Numbered from the stretch's first letter, positions 35,439 to 46,342 are shown. The stretch: 64,000 nt of DNA from an uncultured Bacteroidales bacterium (GCA_902777835.1 CACYVC010000006.1:48125-112124), one strand, 5' to 3'. Notes: generated by a model from the sequence alone, not told the origin. Numbers and translations: made by a program.

Positions 35439-36914
35439 ATGACTCATCAACTTTTTATATACAACACCCTCACTCGTCGCAAGGAATTGTTCAAGCCTTT
35501 GCAGGAACCTAATGTGGGGATGTATGTGTGCGGACCCACCGTCTATGGCGACCCACACCTGGGCCATGCTCGCCCATCCATCACCTTCGATGTGCTGTTC
35601 CGCTACCTCAAGCATTTAGGCTATAAGGTGCGCTATGTGCGCAACATCACTGATGTGGGCCACTTGGAGCACGATGCCGACGAAGGCGAGGACAAGATAG
35701 CAAAGAAGGCACGCCTTGAGCAGCTTGAGCCAATGGAGATAGCGCAATACTACACCAACCGCTACCATGCCGCCATGCAGGCGCTCAACGTGCTGCCACC
35801 CAGCATTGAGCCTCATGCCACTGGTCACATCATCGAGCAAGAGCAGCTGGTGCAGGAAATCCTCAACAACGGCTACGCTTACGAGAGCAATGGCAGCGTA
35901 TATTTCGATGTAGAGAAATATAACAAAGACCATAAATATGGCAAACTCAGCGGCCGTAACCTCGAAGATGTGATTAACAACAGCCGCGAACTTGAAGGTG
36001 TGGGCGAAAAGCACAATCAGGCCGACTTCGCATTGTGGAAGAAGGCTCAGCCCGAGCACATCATGCGGTGGCCATCGCCCTGGAGCGACGGTTTCCCCGG
36101 TTGGCACTGCGAGTGCACCGCTATGGGACGTAAATACCTAGGCAGCCACTTCGACATCCACGGTGGCGGCATGGACCTCGTGTTCCCGCACCATGAGTGC
36201 GAAATCGCGCAGTCGGTAGCCAGTCAGGGCGATGACATGGTGCACTACTGGATGCACAACAACATGATCACCATCAACGGTCAGAAGATGGGCAAGTCGC
36301 TGGGCAACTTCATCACCCTCGAGGAGTTCTTCACTGGCAAGCACAAGATGCTGGAGCAGGCCTACACGCCAATGACAATTCGCTTCTTCATCCTTCAGGC
36401 TCACTACCGCGGCACCGTAGATTTCTCGAATGCCGCCCTGCAAGCTGCCGAGAAAGCCTACGAGAGAATGATGGACGGATGGCACCGCCTCAACGAGCTG
36501 AAAGCTGCCGAGACCTCGAGCATCACTCTCGACGACTATGCGGCTCGCTGCACCGAGGCGATGAACGACGACCTCAACACCGCCCAAGTTATCGCAATCC
36601 TCTTCGACGCATGCAAGGTCATCAACCAAGTGAATGACGGCAACGCCAATCTCTCGCAGCAAGATATCGACACCCTCAAAACCACGTTTGAAACCTATCT
36701 CTTCAACGTACTGGGTGTGCGCGACGACGCTGCCGGAGGCGACAACGTGAACCTAGAGCCATATAAAAAAGCCGTTGACCTGCTGCTCGAGATGCGCAAG
36801 AGCGCCAAAGCCAACAAGGACTGGGCAACCAGCGACCTCATCCGCGACCGCCTCAACGAAGCCGGCTTCGACGTGAAAGACACCAAAGACGGCTTTGAGT
36901 GGAAAGTGCGATAA
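35439..36914 (+). CDS. cysS: cysteinyl-tRNA synthetase
   Basis: 491 residues from ATG 35439; a TTG two codons earlier is possible but not needed. Class I motifs: HIGH-type HLGHARPS and KMSKS-type KMGKSLGN. Zinc-binding residues appear in [21 protein letters not shown] and HHECEIAQS. The C-terminal anticodon-binding DALR-like helical part ends with [12 protein letters not shown]. Charges tRNA-Cys. A heptad array begins 6 bases after the stop. Confidence 0.97.
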   Translation: MTHQLFIYNTLTRRKELFKPLQEPNVGMYVCGPTVYGDPHLGHARPSITFDVLFRYLKHLGYKVRYVRNITDVGHLEHDADEGEDKIAKKARLEQLEPMEIAQYYTNRYHAAMQALNVLPPSIEPHATGHIIEQEQLVQEILNNGYAYESNGSVYFDVEKYNKDHKYGKLSGRNLEDVINNSRELEGVGEKHNQADFALWKKAQPEHIMRWPSPWSDGFPGWHCECTAMGRKYLGSHFDIHGGGMDLVFPHHECEIAQSVASQGDDMVHYWMHNNMITINGQKMGKSLGNFITLEEFFTGKHKMLEQAYTPMTIRFFILQAHYRGTVDFSNAALQAAEKAYERMMDGWHRLNELKAAETSSITLDDYAARCTEAMNDDLNTAQVIAILFDACKVINQVNDGNANLSQQDIDTLKTTFETYLFNVLGVRDDAAGGDNVNLEPYKKAVDLLLEMRKSAKANKDWATSDLIRDRLNEAGFDVKDTKDGFEWKVR

Positions 36915-36919
36915 TAAAT

Positions 36920-36954
36920 AGTTAAGAGTTAAGAGTTCATAGTTAAGAGTTTTA
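36920..36954 (+). repeat. heptad array, AGTTAAG type (inverted orientation)
   Basis: Five units starting 36920, 36927, 36934, 36941, 36948, the reverse-complement orientation of AACTNNN arrays. The 11-mer 36934-36944 is an exact inverted repeat of 36982-36992 in the next array. Confidence 0.85.
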
Positions 36955-36974
36955 GAGCACATTTCACCGCTGCC

Positions 36975-37016
36975 AACTATAAACTATGAACTGTGAACTA
37001 TGAACTGAGAACTAAT
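36975..37016 (+). repeat. heptad array, AACTATG type, running into a start codon
   Basis: Six units in perfect register (36975, 36982, 36989, 36996, 37003, 37010); the last unit supplies the first two bases of the ATG at 37015. Confidence 0.9.
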
Positions 37017-37974
37017 GGTAAGTGTCATCATACCGATCTACAACGTGCAGGATTTTCTTGCACGTTGTATTGACTCGGTCTTGGCGCAAACCTATACCGA
37101 CCTTGAGATAATACTCGTGGACGACGGCAGCCACGACACCAGTGGCGACATATGCGATGAATATGACCTTAAATACCGGCATATTCGCGTTATCCACAAA
37201 ACAAATGGAGGCCTCAGCGATGCACGCAACGTCGGACTTGAGGTGGCACAAGGTCGCTATGTCACCTTTATCGATGGCGACGACTATGTGCACCCACACT
37301 TTATTGAAGCACTATTACAAACAATAGAGCATACCGGAGCACAGATTGCCGCATGCACTTGGCAAGAACTGAAAGACGGAGACACGCCACGCAAAGTGAA
37401 CGTGGAGAAAGCTCGCTGCAAAACCTATACCCAAGAAGAAGCCATCAATACTGTCTTTTACCAAGGTGAACTCAACCACTCGGCATGCAGCCGCATCTTT
37501 GAGAGGCAGCTCTTCGACGACCTGCGCTTTCCAGAAGGCGCTCTTTACGAAGACCTTGCAATTATCTATCCACTGCTGCGCAAAGTCGAGAAAGTGGCAT
37601 TGCTAAAAGCCCCAATGTACTACTATATGCACCGCACCGGTAGCATTATCAACACCATGTCGCTGCGACGAACACATGTGCTAGATCATCTCGAGGGGCT
37701 GGAGCAACAAGTCGAGAAAGAGGCCCCACAATATCTGCCTGCAGTGCGTAGCCGCCACCTAAGCGCATGCTTCAACATGCTTCGACTAATGCCAGCGCGT
37801 GAACCCAAGTGGCAAGACACTAAAGATCGCTGTTGGGAATATATAAAAAATATGCGTTTTTTATGCATAAAAGACAGGAATGTAAGAATTAAGAATAAAA
37901 TAGCTATATTATTATCATATTTTGGATTAGGCTTTTTAATGATGTTTATCAATAAAAGTAGGTCAAAAGAGTAA
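37015..37974 (+). CDS. family 2 glycosyltransferase
   Basis: 319 residues. VSVIIPIYNVQDFLARCIDS, LVDDGSHDTSGDICDEYD, GGLSDARNVGLE and the DxD-type FIDGDDYVHP define the GT-A fold. The last 25 residues hold a hydrophobic helix (IAILLSYFGLGFLMMFI) and the final about 120 bases are much more AT-rich than the rest. Role probably in surface polysaccharide or glycolipid synthesis. Its start codon overlaps a heptad array. Confidence 0.9.
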   Translation: MVSVIIPIYNVQDFLARCIDSVLAQTYTDLEIILVDDGSHDTSGDICDEYDLKYRHIRVIHKTNGGLSDARNVGLEVAQGRYVTFIDGDDYVHPHFIEALLQTIEHTGAQIAACTWQELKDGDTPRKVNVEKARCKTYTQEEAINTVFYQGELNHSACSRIFERQLFDDLRFPEGALYEDLAIIYPLLRKVEKVALLKAPMYYYMHRTGSIINTMSLRRTHVLDHLEGLEQQVEKEAPQYLPAVRSRHLSACFNMLRLMPAREPKWQDTKDRCWEYIKNMRFLCIKDRNVRIKNKIAILLSYFGLGFLMMFINKSRSKE

Positions 37975-38023
37975 AATTTGACATCTAAATGTGAAAAAAT
38001 CTTTAGTCAAGTCGGTTTATCTA

Positions 38024-38065
38024 TAAAATTTGCCCATTGGTATATACTTTCTTGCACGGTTTATA
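38024..38065 (+). promoter_or_regulatory. two-block element shared with the GH3 promoter
   Basis: TAAAATTTGCCCA at 38024-38036 and ACGGTTTATA at 38056-38065 also occur, in the same order and strand, at 46453-46465 and 46469-46478 upstream of the GH3 gene. Confidence 0.4.
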
Positions 38066-38082
38066 ATTATGTGCTAGTTTTG
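38052..38082 (+). promoter_or_regulatory. orphan promoter in the 37975-38267 gap
   Basis: TTG 38052-38054, 20 bp, TAGTTTTG 38075-38082, with no plus-strand gene downstream before the hairpin at 38179. Confidence 0.55.
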
Positions 38083-38088
38083 CAACAT

Positions 38089-38220
38089 AATTCATAGGCA
38101 TAAAGGTAAAATTGTTTTAGGCTTGTTTATTTTTATACATTTGTTGTTTGTCCATGAAAAACACTTTTTTTGGGTTTTTATCGAGGCGGAGACGTTGATG
38201 TCCCCGCCTTGATAACTTTT
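38089..38220 (+). ncRNA. candidate small RNA
   Basis: About 130 bases between the orphan promoter and a strong hairpin (38179-38214) with a short T stretch. No convincing reading frame inside. The assignment rests only on promoter and terminator placement. Confidence 0.3.
38179..38214 (+). terminator. strong hairpin
   Basis: 11-bp arms 38179-38189 and 38204-38214 (one G-T pair) plus an inner GAC/GTC stem, followed by ACTTTT. Confidence 0.6.
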
Positions 38221-38267
38221 ATGAGGTGGTGTCAAAATTATAGATGAAAGGGGAAAGGCTGTTTTTC

Positions 38268-39272
38268 TCAGAATAACTTCTTGCCTTTGAGGTAGTAATC
38301 TATAACGATGTTGCGCTGGGCACCTGGGAATGTTTTTAGCAGGTTCTCCTGCGGCTGGCAAGTGTAGCGGTTTTTGAGTTTGCGATAGTGGAAATGCGCC
38401 TTGATGATGGCCTTAGCGTCGCCCAAGTGGAGCTTAGCGAGTGCCATGAAAAAGGCAAGGGTGTCGTAGAGGCGACGCACTATGAGCATGCGCTTGCCGT
38501 CTTTCACAGGCAGATTCTTATAGAGTAAGAATAGGCTGTTGCGGAAATTGAGATAGGTCTTGCGGGGATTGCCTTGTGGCAAACTACCACCGCCTAGATG
38601 GAACACCTCACTGGCGGTAACGATGCGCACAGCATTGCCACTCAAGTGAATGCGCCAGCACAAGTCAATCTCCTCCATGTGTGCGAAGAAATCCTCATCG
38701 AGTCCACCCACCTTTTGGTATAACTCGCTGCGTACCATCATGCATGCACCAGTGGCCCAGAAGATGTCGATGTCTTTACCGTCGTACTGACCGTGGTCGT
38801 CTTCCACCGCTTCAAACATGCGTCCTCGGCAATAGGGATAGCCATGCTTGTCGATGAAACCGCCAGCGGCACCGGCATACTCAAACATGCGCTTGCCATC
38901 GTTGCGGTCGTGAAGCAGTTTAGGTTGCACGGCACCCACGTCGGGATTATCTTCCAGGTATTGATAAAGATGGTTGAGCCAGCCTTCAGGGGTGCGAACG
39001 TCACTGTTAAGCAGCACTATGTAGCGGTAACCGGCAGTCTGTTCTATAGCCTTGTTATATCCTCCGGCAAAGCCGTAGTTCTTGTCAAAGGTAATAGTCT
39101 TTACCTGCGGGAACTCTTGCTCAAGCACCTGTAGGCTGTCGTCGCTACTGCCATTGTCGGCAACAATGACATCGGCAATCGCAGCATCGGTGCCTGCAAG
39201 CACCGTGGGGAGGTACTTGCGCAACAGCTTTGCGCCATTCCAGTTCAATATTATCACCGCTACAGGTTTCAT
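38268..39272 (-). CDS. family 2 glycosyltransferase, rhamnosyltransferase-like
   Basis: 334 residues. Starts VAVIILNWNGAKLLRKYLP; VADNGSSDDSLQVLE, NYGFAGGYNKAIE and IVLLNSDVRTPEGW are typical of the WbbL/rhamnosyltransferase-type GT2 group. Acceptor unknown. It is the third gene of a minus-strand set mtaB, acyltransferase, glycosyltransferase, with a 40-base gap to the acyltransferase. Confidence 0.9.
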   Translation of the reverse strand: MKPVAVIILNWNGAKLLRKYLPTVLAGTDAAIADVIVADNGSSDDSLQVLEQEFPQVKTITFDKNYGFAGGYNKAIEQTAGYRYIVLLNSDVRTPEGWLNHLYQYLEDNPDVGAVQPKLLHDRNDGKRMFEYAGAAGGFIDKHGYPYCRGRMFEAVEDDHGQYDGKDIDIFWATGACMMVRSELYQKVGGLDEDFFAHMEEIDLCWRIHLSGNAVRIVTASEVFHLGGGSLPQGNPRKTYLNFRNSLFLLYKNLPVKDGKRMLIVRRLYDTLAFFMALAKLHLGDAKAIIKAHFHYRKLKNRYTCQPQENLLKTFPGAQRNIVIDYYLKGKKLF

Positions 39273-39312
39273 TACTGTCAGTTGTTAGTTTTTATTGACT
39301 AACGAGCACTCT

Positions 39313-40257
39313 TTATGAATAAAACTCAATTTCGTTGTCTTTATTGTATCCCTCTGGGAAGGTGACGGGGCGTTTCCAGCGCTTGTGGGTCCAAAGCCAG
39401 TAGGCTGGTTCCTCGATGATGCGCCGCTCTAAAAGGCGAGCATAACGTGTAGTGATAGAGCCTCTTGGCTCGTTGGCAATATCATCGCTCAGCGGCACAA
39501 GGGTGCACTCGTAATGACCGCGTCTCACCTTACGCACGTCGAATAACGCCGCACGGCAATGAAGTTTCCGTCCTATCGCCTCAGCACCTGTGAGGAATGC
39601 TGTGGGGTGGTGCAGGAAATCCAGCACGTGTTTCTGGTCATTAGGCAGCGGGTGCTGGTCGGCAATAAATCCTATGCCTAGGTGAGTTCCCTCCCGTTCA
39701 CGCATAATCATCTCTCTTAGGATAGTCTTCCAATTGATACACACAGTGTTGAAACGCTGGCGCATCTTCAAGAAAAAGCGATCAAACCATTCATTCTCGA
39801 GAGGGTGATAAACTTGTCCTTGAACATTATCTTTGTGCTTCTCGCTGTCGAACCACAACGTTACAGATGTCACCCACTCCCAATTGCCATAATGAGCGGC
39901 ATAAAGGACGATACTTTGCTTGTTGTCGAACGCCTCTTCAATGATGTGAGCGTTGTGAAAAACCATGCGCTTGCGCATCTCCTCGTCGCTGATGTGCAGC
40001 AGTTTGATGGTCTCGACAAAATAGTCGGTGAAGTGGCGGTAAAACTCTTTCTCAATGGTCTTGCGTTCATTATCGCTTTTCTCGGGAAAGCACTCTGCAA
40101 GATTGCGCCGAACTACCTTCTTGCGATATCCAATCAGGTGATAAACAAAGAAGTAAAGCACATCGGCATGTAAATATAGCACCCACCATGGCATCAGTGC
40201 CAGCAAGTGCAAAGCCCATCCAATGGGAGCAAACAATATTTTAGAATACCATTTCAC
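39313..40257 (-). CDS. LpxL/HtrB-type lysophospholipid acyltransferase
   Basis: 314 residues from GTG at 40257, immediately after the mtaB stop; an upstream in-frame ATG lies inside mtaB. Hydrophobic N-terminal anchor (about 5-40), then the HX4E catalytic motif in YAAHYGNWEWVT and the downstream GIGFIADQHP segment. The family transfers an acyl chain to lipid A precursors at the inner membrane. The one-base gap to mtaB implies translational coupling. Confidence 0.88.
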   Translation of the reverse strand: MKWYSKILFAPIGWALHLLALMPWWVLYLHADVLYFFVYHLIGYRKKVVRRNLAECFPEKSDNERKTIEKEFYRHFTDYFVETIKLLHISDEEMRKRMVFHNAHIIEEAFDNKQSIVLYAAHYGNWEWVTSVTLWFDSEKHKDNVQGQVYHPLENEWFDRFFLKMRQRFNTVCINWKTILREMIMREREGTHLGIGFIADQHPLPNDQKHVLDFLHHPTAFLTGAEAIGRKLHCRAALFDVRKVRRGHYECTLVPLSDDIANEPRGSITTRYARLLERRIIEEPAYWLWTHKRWKRPVTFPEGYNKDNEIEFYS

Positions 40258-40258
40258 G

Positions 40259-41560
40259 TCATGAATTGTGAGTGGCAGAAATAATATCGTTGTTAAGTAA
40301 CACAGGCGACACCGTGTTGACCATATCGGGACAATATGGCACAGTGACACGTATGTAGTTGTCGGTGAAGCCGTGCATCACAGCGCTACCATGAGGAGGC
40401 TGCTCAAAGAGCACAGGACGCTCGGTGCCAAGGAATCTCTCAATGAACTGCCGCTGCTGGCGGTCGCTAAGCTCCATCATACGTGCCACGCGTGCGTCGC
40501 GTTCGGTTTTGGGCACAATGTAAGGGATGCGCAACGCTAGGGTGCCAGGACGCTCACTATAGGGGAACACATGCAGGTGCTGCACGCCAAGCGAGGCTAT
40601 GAACTGCAACGAGTCTTCAAAATACTCGGGCGTCTCGCCACGTGTGCCCACCATCACATCTACGCCAATGAAAGCGTGAGGCATCACCTGGTGGATGCGC
40701 TCCACCTTCTGTGCAAACAGGTCGCGAGTGTAATGGCGACGCATGAGTCGTAGCACCTCGTCGTTACCGCACTGCAATGGTATGTGAAAGTGTGGCATAA
40801 ATGCGCGCGAAGTGGCACACCAGTCTATTATCTCATCGGTCAGTAAGTCGGGTTCTATCGACGAGATGCGGTAGCGCTCTATGCCCTCCACTTGGTCAAG
40901 GGCCTTGAGCAAGTCGAGGAAGTGCTCACCGGTATTTTTGCCAAAATCGCCAATGTTCACGCCTGTGATCACTATTTCCTTGCCACCACGCTGTGCCACA
41001 TCCTGGGCCTGCTCCACGAGCGAGGCGATGGTGCCGCTGCGGCTACGGCCACGTGCCAGCGGGATGGTGCAGTAGCTGCAATAGTAGTCGCAACCGTCCT
41101 GCACCTTAAGGAAATAGCGGGTGCGATCGCCACACTCACACGAGGGTGCGAAGCGGCGTATGTCCTTGTGAGGTGTAACAGCAAGGGCTTTCTGCTTGTT
41201 GCCAAGCCATTGCTCGATGTAATCAACCACATCGCCCTTATGCTCATTGCCCAGCACGATATCTACACCAGGAATCTCGGCAACGGCTTTTCCCTGCAGC
41301 TGTGCGTAGCAGCCAGTGACAACCACTAAAGCGTCGGGATAGCGACGGATGAGGTTGCGGATGCTCTGCCGGCACTTGCGGTCGGCAAGCGAGGTCACAC
41401 TGCAAGTGTTCACCACGCAGATATCGGGCGCCTCGTCGTCTTTGACCGTCGTGGCGATGCCACGCTCAAGCAACTGTTGACCAATAGTGGCGCTCTCCGA
41501 GAAATTTAGTTTGCATCCCAGAGTCACAAATTTCACCTTATGTAAAGCCACATTGCTCAT
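40259..41560 (-). CDS. mtaB: tRNA t6A37 methylthiotransferase
   Basis: 433 residues from ATG at 41560; a GTG 15 codons upstream overlaps the promoter and is rejected. N-terminal MTTase domain cysteines are in FVTLGCKLNFSE, VVNTCSVT and VTGCYAQL. The radical SAM cluster motif is CDYYCSYC. A C-terminal TRAM-like region follows. MtaB adds the methylthio group to t6A at position 37 of ANN-decoding tRNAs. First gene of the mtaB-acyltransferase-glycosyltransferase operon. Confidence 0.94.
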   Translation of the reverse strand: MSNVALHKVKFVTLGCKLNFSESATIGQQLLERGIATTVKDDEAPDICVVNTCSVTSLADRKCRQSIRNLIRRYPDALVVVTGCYAQLQGKAVAEIPGVDIVLGNEHKGDVVDYIEQWLGNKQKALAVTPHKDIRRFAPSCECGDRTRYFLKVQDGCDYYCSYCTIPLARGRSRSGTIASLVEQAQDVAQRGGKEIVITGVNIGDFGKNTGEHFLDLLKALDQVEGIERYRISSIEPDLLTDEIIDWCATSRAFMPHFHIPLQCGNDEVLRLMRRHYTRDLFAQKVERIHQVMPHAFIGVDVMVGTRGETPEYFEDSLQFIASLGVQHLHVFPYSERPGTLALRIPYIVPKTERDARVARMMELSDRQQRQFIERFLGTERPVLFEQPPHGSAVMHGFTDNYIRVTVPYCPDMVNTVSPVLLNNDIISATHNS

Positions 41561-41580
41561 TACAATAATCAAAATATGTG

Positions 41581-41610
41581 CAAAGTTACAAATAATCTGT
41601 AACACAACAA
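41581..41610 (-). promoter_or_regulatory. promoter of mtaB operon
   Basis: Minus-strand TTG (41608-41610), 19 bp, TAACTTTG (41581-41588), 21 bases before the ATG. Confidence 0.6.
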
Positions 41611-41626
41611 CTAAAAACTAAGAACT
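41602..41626 (+). repeat. heptad array upstream of mtaB
   Basis: AACT at 41609, 41616 and 41623, period 7, overlapping the mtaB -33 region. Confidence 0.65.
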
Positions 41627-41695
41627 TATATAATTTCTTCCTACTATTCTACGTTAATAGTATATATTATATATTATTTAAACCGATAATTATCG

Positions 41696-44600
41696 ATGAA
41701 AAATATCAAGCAATGGCATCGCATAGCGGTTGTTGCTGTTTTCTTGTCGCTGATGTGCAGTGTCACATCCAGCGCATTTGACTTCAGCGTCAACAACATA
41801 TACTACAACATCAACGATAAGACGCTCACCGCCGAAGTGACCTATGGCAATAGTTACAACAGCTATAGCGGACAGGTTGTCATCCCAGCCACCGTGAGCA
41901 ACAACGGCAAGGCATATGACGTCACTGCTGTGGGCGAAAATGCTTTTCGTGACTGCTCGGGACTAACAAGCGTGACATTTGGTTCTAACGTGACAACGAT
42001 AGGCAAGCGGGCTTTTCTCAACTGCTCGGCTCTAGCCTCAGTCAACATCCCCAACGGAATAACTGAGATTAAAGACTATGCCTTTGCTCAATGCGGCTCG
42101 CTGAGCACAGTGATCATGAACAACGACTCACCTTTGCAGGTGGGTAATGGAACGTTCATGCGCTGCTCCTCGCTGAAAAATGTGAAATGGCAGTCGTGCG
42201 AAAACTTGGAAGGCCGTGGCGGACTCACAACCTTAGGCACCAACGCTTTTGCCTATTGCACCTCGCTAACCAGCATTATGCTGCCTGGCGATATTCAACT
42301 CATGGGCACCTCCATCTTCAATGGCTGCACCTCACTCACTAGCATCACTGTTACTGCCGAGCAGCCTTTGGTTGTTACTGGCGACCCATTTTCACTAAAC
42401 AGTTCGGTTACGATATATGTGCCATCGTCGGGGCAGGCTGGTGTGACCGCTTCGCTTTACCAGAATGCCATTGGCTGGCGCAACTACAACATCACTGAGC
42501 TACCCTACTCCTTCATTGATAATGACGGATACACATATCTAAAGACCTCTAGTAGTACCGTTGCCCTCTCGGGAATGTTTAACCAGAGCACTGTGGTGAC
42601 TGTAAGAGATAGTTTTAAGGGGTATAGTGGTGAGAATTACTATGTAACCAGCATTATTGACCAATTATTTAAAGGCTCGAGTGTCACAACCCTCAACACA
42701 AGTAATGCTTTCCACTTAGAATCCATTGGCACCGAGTGTTTTGCTGGTTGCGCTCAACTCACCACCATAATACTCAACGAGGGTATCTCATCTCTTGGAG
42801 AAAGAGTTTTTGCCAACTGCAACAAGCTGACCTCAGTGCAGATTCCTTCAACTCTGCGCACAATCTCTAAGGGAACTTTTCAGAATTGCTCTAAACTCAC
42901 GAATGTGAATCTATTGCGAGGTGTATCCACAATCTGTGAGAACGCTTTTGCCAACTGCACAAGCCTCACAACGTTCTACTTGCCTAGTTCTGCTACATGC
43001 GTTGAGTATAATGCCTTTAAGGGGACGTCTGCTCTAACAGAGATAATCGTTGCCCCCAACTGCCCTTTCTTCTCCTCGGTTGAAGGAGTGCTCTACGAGA
43101 TGAAATATGGCATAGGCTTTGACCTTGAAGAAGCCAACGAGTTTAGCAAACTGGCAGTATATCCGTCCAACAAAGCCGACGAGATGCTATACATCCCGCC
43201 TGGCGTGACTGAAGTCAAAGCTGCGGCACTACAAAACGCCACACATCTCAGGAAAGTGGCAATACCGCCCACAACCACCATCTTTGGAGAAGACTGCTTT
43301 GACGGCACCAATATCCAATTAATCAACTACCGTTGCAATGACCCAACCAACGATGGCACTTTAGGTATCACCTCAGCACTTAAAGCCAATGCTACATTGC
43401 AGGTGCCCGTGGGCACTATGGGCAAATATCAAGCTCTTGAGGCATGGCAAGGATTTAGCAACATAGTCGAGCGTTATGATGTGTATAGCGACAACCAGTT
43501 TGTCTATGACTGGAACTCAAGCAACCAAGTGACATTATTGGACATAAAACCCGCTGCTGTTAATGCCAGTGGCACAGTTACCTTGCCATTAGGAATGACC
43601 CTAAACGGTCGCCTCTATGTGATTACCGAGCTCAAAAACACCGCTACGGCGCAAGTGGCTCAACAGGTAAAAAATCTAACAATGGGCTGTGATAGTCTCG
43701 CCATTATTGATTTGAGTGGTGACATAAACCCCTTTGCTACCCTCACTTCGCTCGAAGCAATCTCCATTGGCGAGAGCAACTCCCATTTCAAGATTATTGA
43801 CAATGTTCTCTATAACAAGCGAGGCAATCTCGTCTATTACTATCTACACTCTAAAAATCAGGAGTCGTTCTCTCTGCCAAGTGAAGTAGATACTATCATG
43901 CCTCAGGCTTTTGCCCAGAACCACAATCTAAAAATTCTCACATCAAGCTTAAATCTCAAACATTTTAGTAATAAAAGCTTTGAGGGATGTACTGCACTAC
44001 ACACCGTTGACAGCATAAAAAATGTCACGAGCATAGGCCGTCGCGCCTTTGCCGGATGTACCGCCCTGACCACCATTAATGGCGGAGAGCGTCTTAGCTC
44101 TATAGACAATGAAGCATTCCTCAATTGTAAAAAACTACGGCAATTCCCTTTCATTCATGGTCTAATCACCTCTATAGGCAGTCATGCCTTCAAGGGTTGT
44201 TCCTCTCTAAATGTGGTAGTGTTAAGCAACAAGCTCAGCAGCATTGGTAAAGGTGCATTTGAGAACTGTACAAGTCTAAGCAAGGCGTTCCTCACCAGCG
44301 ATATCAAGAACTTAGGAAACCAGCTTTTCAAAGGCTGCACTTCGCTCAGTGAGCTGTGGCTTTACAACACCACCCCACCACAAGTGGGCAGCGATTTTTT
44401 TGAGGCATCGGCAAACATCACGCTTTTTGTGCCTGAAGGAACCACCAGCGCCTATCAAACCACCGCGCCCTGGAGCAATGCCTCTCAAATCAACACCTGC
44501 CATTACCTATATAATGGAGCCGATGTTAATAACGACAGGGCAATCAATGCTTATGACATAACCTTTTTGTACTCAGTGCTGCTCGGGGATATCGACATCG

Positions 44601-44989
44601 ACATCACTGAACACTGTGATGTAAATCTTGACGGCGCAATCACTGCAGCCGACATTTCCATGATTTACGACTATATCCTTACTGGTACAAATTCATCTAT
44701 GCCTTATAGTTTTATCGATAGCAATTATGACGGTGTCAGTCCTTACATTTCATTGGCATCAGGGACTCAGAGAATATGGGTTTTGAGTCACTATACCAAC
44801 CATTATGTGACTAGCGGAGTTTTAGGTATCAGTGATAACACACACGTGGCAAACGTCATACTAGGCACCAGCCAGGGATCTCAATATTTGGATATAGTAC
44901 CCGTCACTCAAGGCTACTTCACACTTGTGGCAATAGTGAACAACGGCACCACTTATTACTACGGAGCATTCCCTATAATAGTAAAATAA
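41696..44989 (+). CDS. large BspA-like LRR protein with internal dockerin
   Basis: 1097 residues. Signal peptide about 1-27. Many LRR_5 repeats (AFRDCSGLTSVTF, AFLNCSALASVNI, CTSLTSIML and similar) run from about 70 to 920, interrupted by non-repeat segments. A dockerin-like pair (GADVNNDRAINAYDI, CDVNLDGAITAADI) lies near 940-995, followed by about 100 residues of a beta-rich tail not found on the other dockerin proteins here. Such proteins mediate adhesion or binding at the surface. Upstream is AT-rich and shared with the divergent mtaB promoter. Confidence 0.9.
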   Translation: MKNIKQWHRIAVVAVFLSLMCSVTSSAFDFSVNNIYYNINDKTLTAEVTYGNSYNSYSGQVVIPATVSNNGKAYDVTAVGENAFRDCSGLTSVTFGSNVTTIGKRAFLNCSALASVNIPNGITEIKDYAFAQCGSLSTVIMNNDSPLQVGNGTFMRCSSLKNVKWQSCENLEGRGGLTTLGTNAFAYCTSLTSIMLPGDIQLMGTSIFNGCTSLTSITVTAEQPLVVTGDPFSLNSSVTIYVPSSGQAGVTASLYQNAIGWRNYNITELPYSFIDNDGYTYLKTSSSTVALSGMFNQSTVVTVRDSFKGYSGENYYVTSIIDQLFKGSSVTTLNTSNAFHLESIGTECFAGCAQLTTIILNEGISSLGERVFANCNKLTSVQIPSTLRTISKGTFQNCSKLTNVNLLRGVSTICENAFANCTSLTTFYLPSSATCVEYNAFKGTSALTEIIVAPNCPFFSSVEGVLYEMKYGIGFDLEEANEFSKLAVYPSNKADEMLYIPPGVTEVKAAALQNATHLRKVAIPPTTTIFGEDCFDGTNIQLINYRCNDPTNDGTLGITSALKANATLQVPVGTMGKYQALEAWQGFSNIVERYDVYSDNQFVYDWNSSNQVTLLDIKPAAVNASGTVTLPLGMTLNGRLYVITELKNTATAQVAQQVKNLTMGCDSLAIIDLSGDINPFATLTSLEAISIGESNSHFKIIDNVLYNKRGNLVYYYLHSKNQESFSLPSEVDTIMPQAFAQNHNLKILTSSLNLKHFSNKSFEGCTALHTVDSIKNVTSIGRRAFAGCTALTTINGGERLSSIDNEAFLNCKKLRQFPFIHGLITSIGSHAFKGCSSLNVVVLSNKLSSIGKGAFENCTSLSKAFLTSDIKNLGNQLFKGCTSLSELWLYNTTPPQVGSDFFEASANITLFVPEGTTSAYQTTAPWSNASQINTCHYLYNGADVNNDRAINAYDITFLYSVLLGDIDIDITEHCDVNLDGAITAADISMIYDYILTGTNSSMPYSFIDSNYDGVSPYISLASGTQRIWVLSHYTNHYVTSGVLGISDNTHVANVILGTSQGSQYLDIVPVTQGYFTLVAIVNNGTTYYYGAFPIIVK

Positions 44990-44992
44990 AAA

Positions 44993-45041
44993 AGTTCTCA
45001 TTTATCAGTTCAGAACAAAGAATTTAAAGTTAAGAGAAAAG
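44993..45041 (+). repeat. degenerate heptad array
   Basis: Seven units beginning with A at 7-bp steps from 44993, including AGTTCTC, AGTTCAG and AGTTAAG, just after the LRR gene stop. Weaker than the others. Confidence 0.4.
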
Positions 45042-45110
45042 AGCCCGTTTCCGATTACCGAAAAAGCAATCGTTTGTCTTACATTTTTTCGGCAATACAA
45101 AACTCCAGAT

Positions 45111-45141
45111 TTTGACTTTTGCTAGTAATTCACTATTTTTG
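45111..45141 (+). promoter_or_regulatory. promoter of eno
   Basis: TTTG 45111-45114, 19 bp, TATTTTTG 45134-45141; ATG at 45190. Confidence 0.65.
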
Positions 45142-45189
45142 CAAAAAATATATAAACACATTTTTAAAACACTCAAATAAAAAGAAACT

Positions 45190-46342
<1,153 letters not shown>

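Noticed and set aside
38092-38361. Minus-strand 89-codon frame in the gap before the GT2 gene
   Set aside because: Runs over the strong hairpin and into the glycosyltransferase; no signal or domain.
41561-41605. GTG start for mtaB 15 codons upstream
   Set aside because: It lies over the likely promoter (41581-41610) and adds residues not found in the family.
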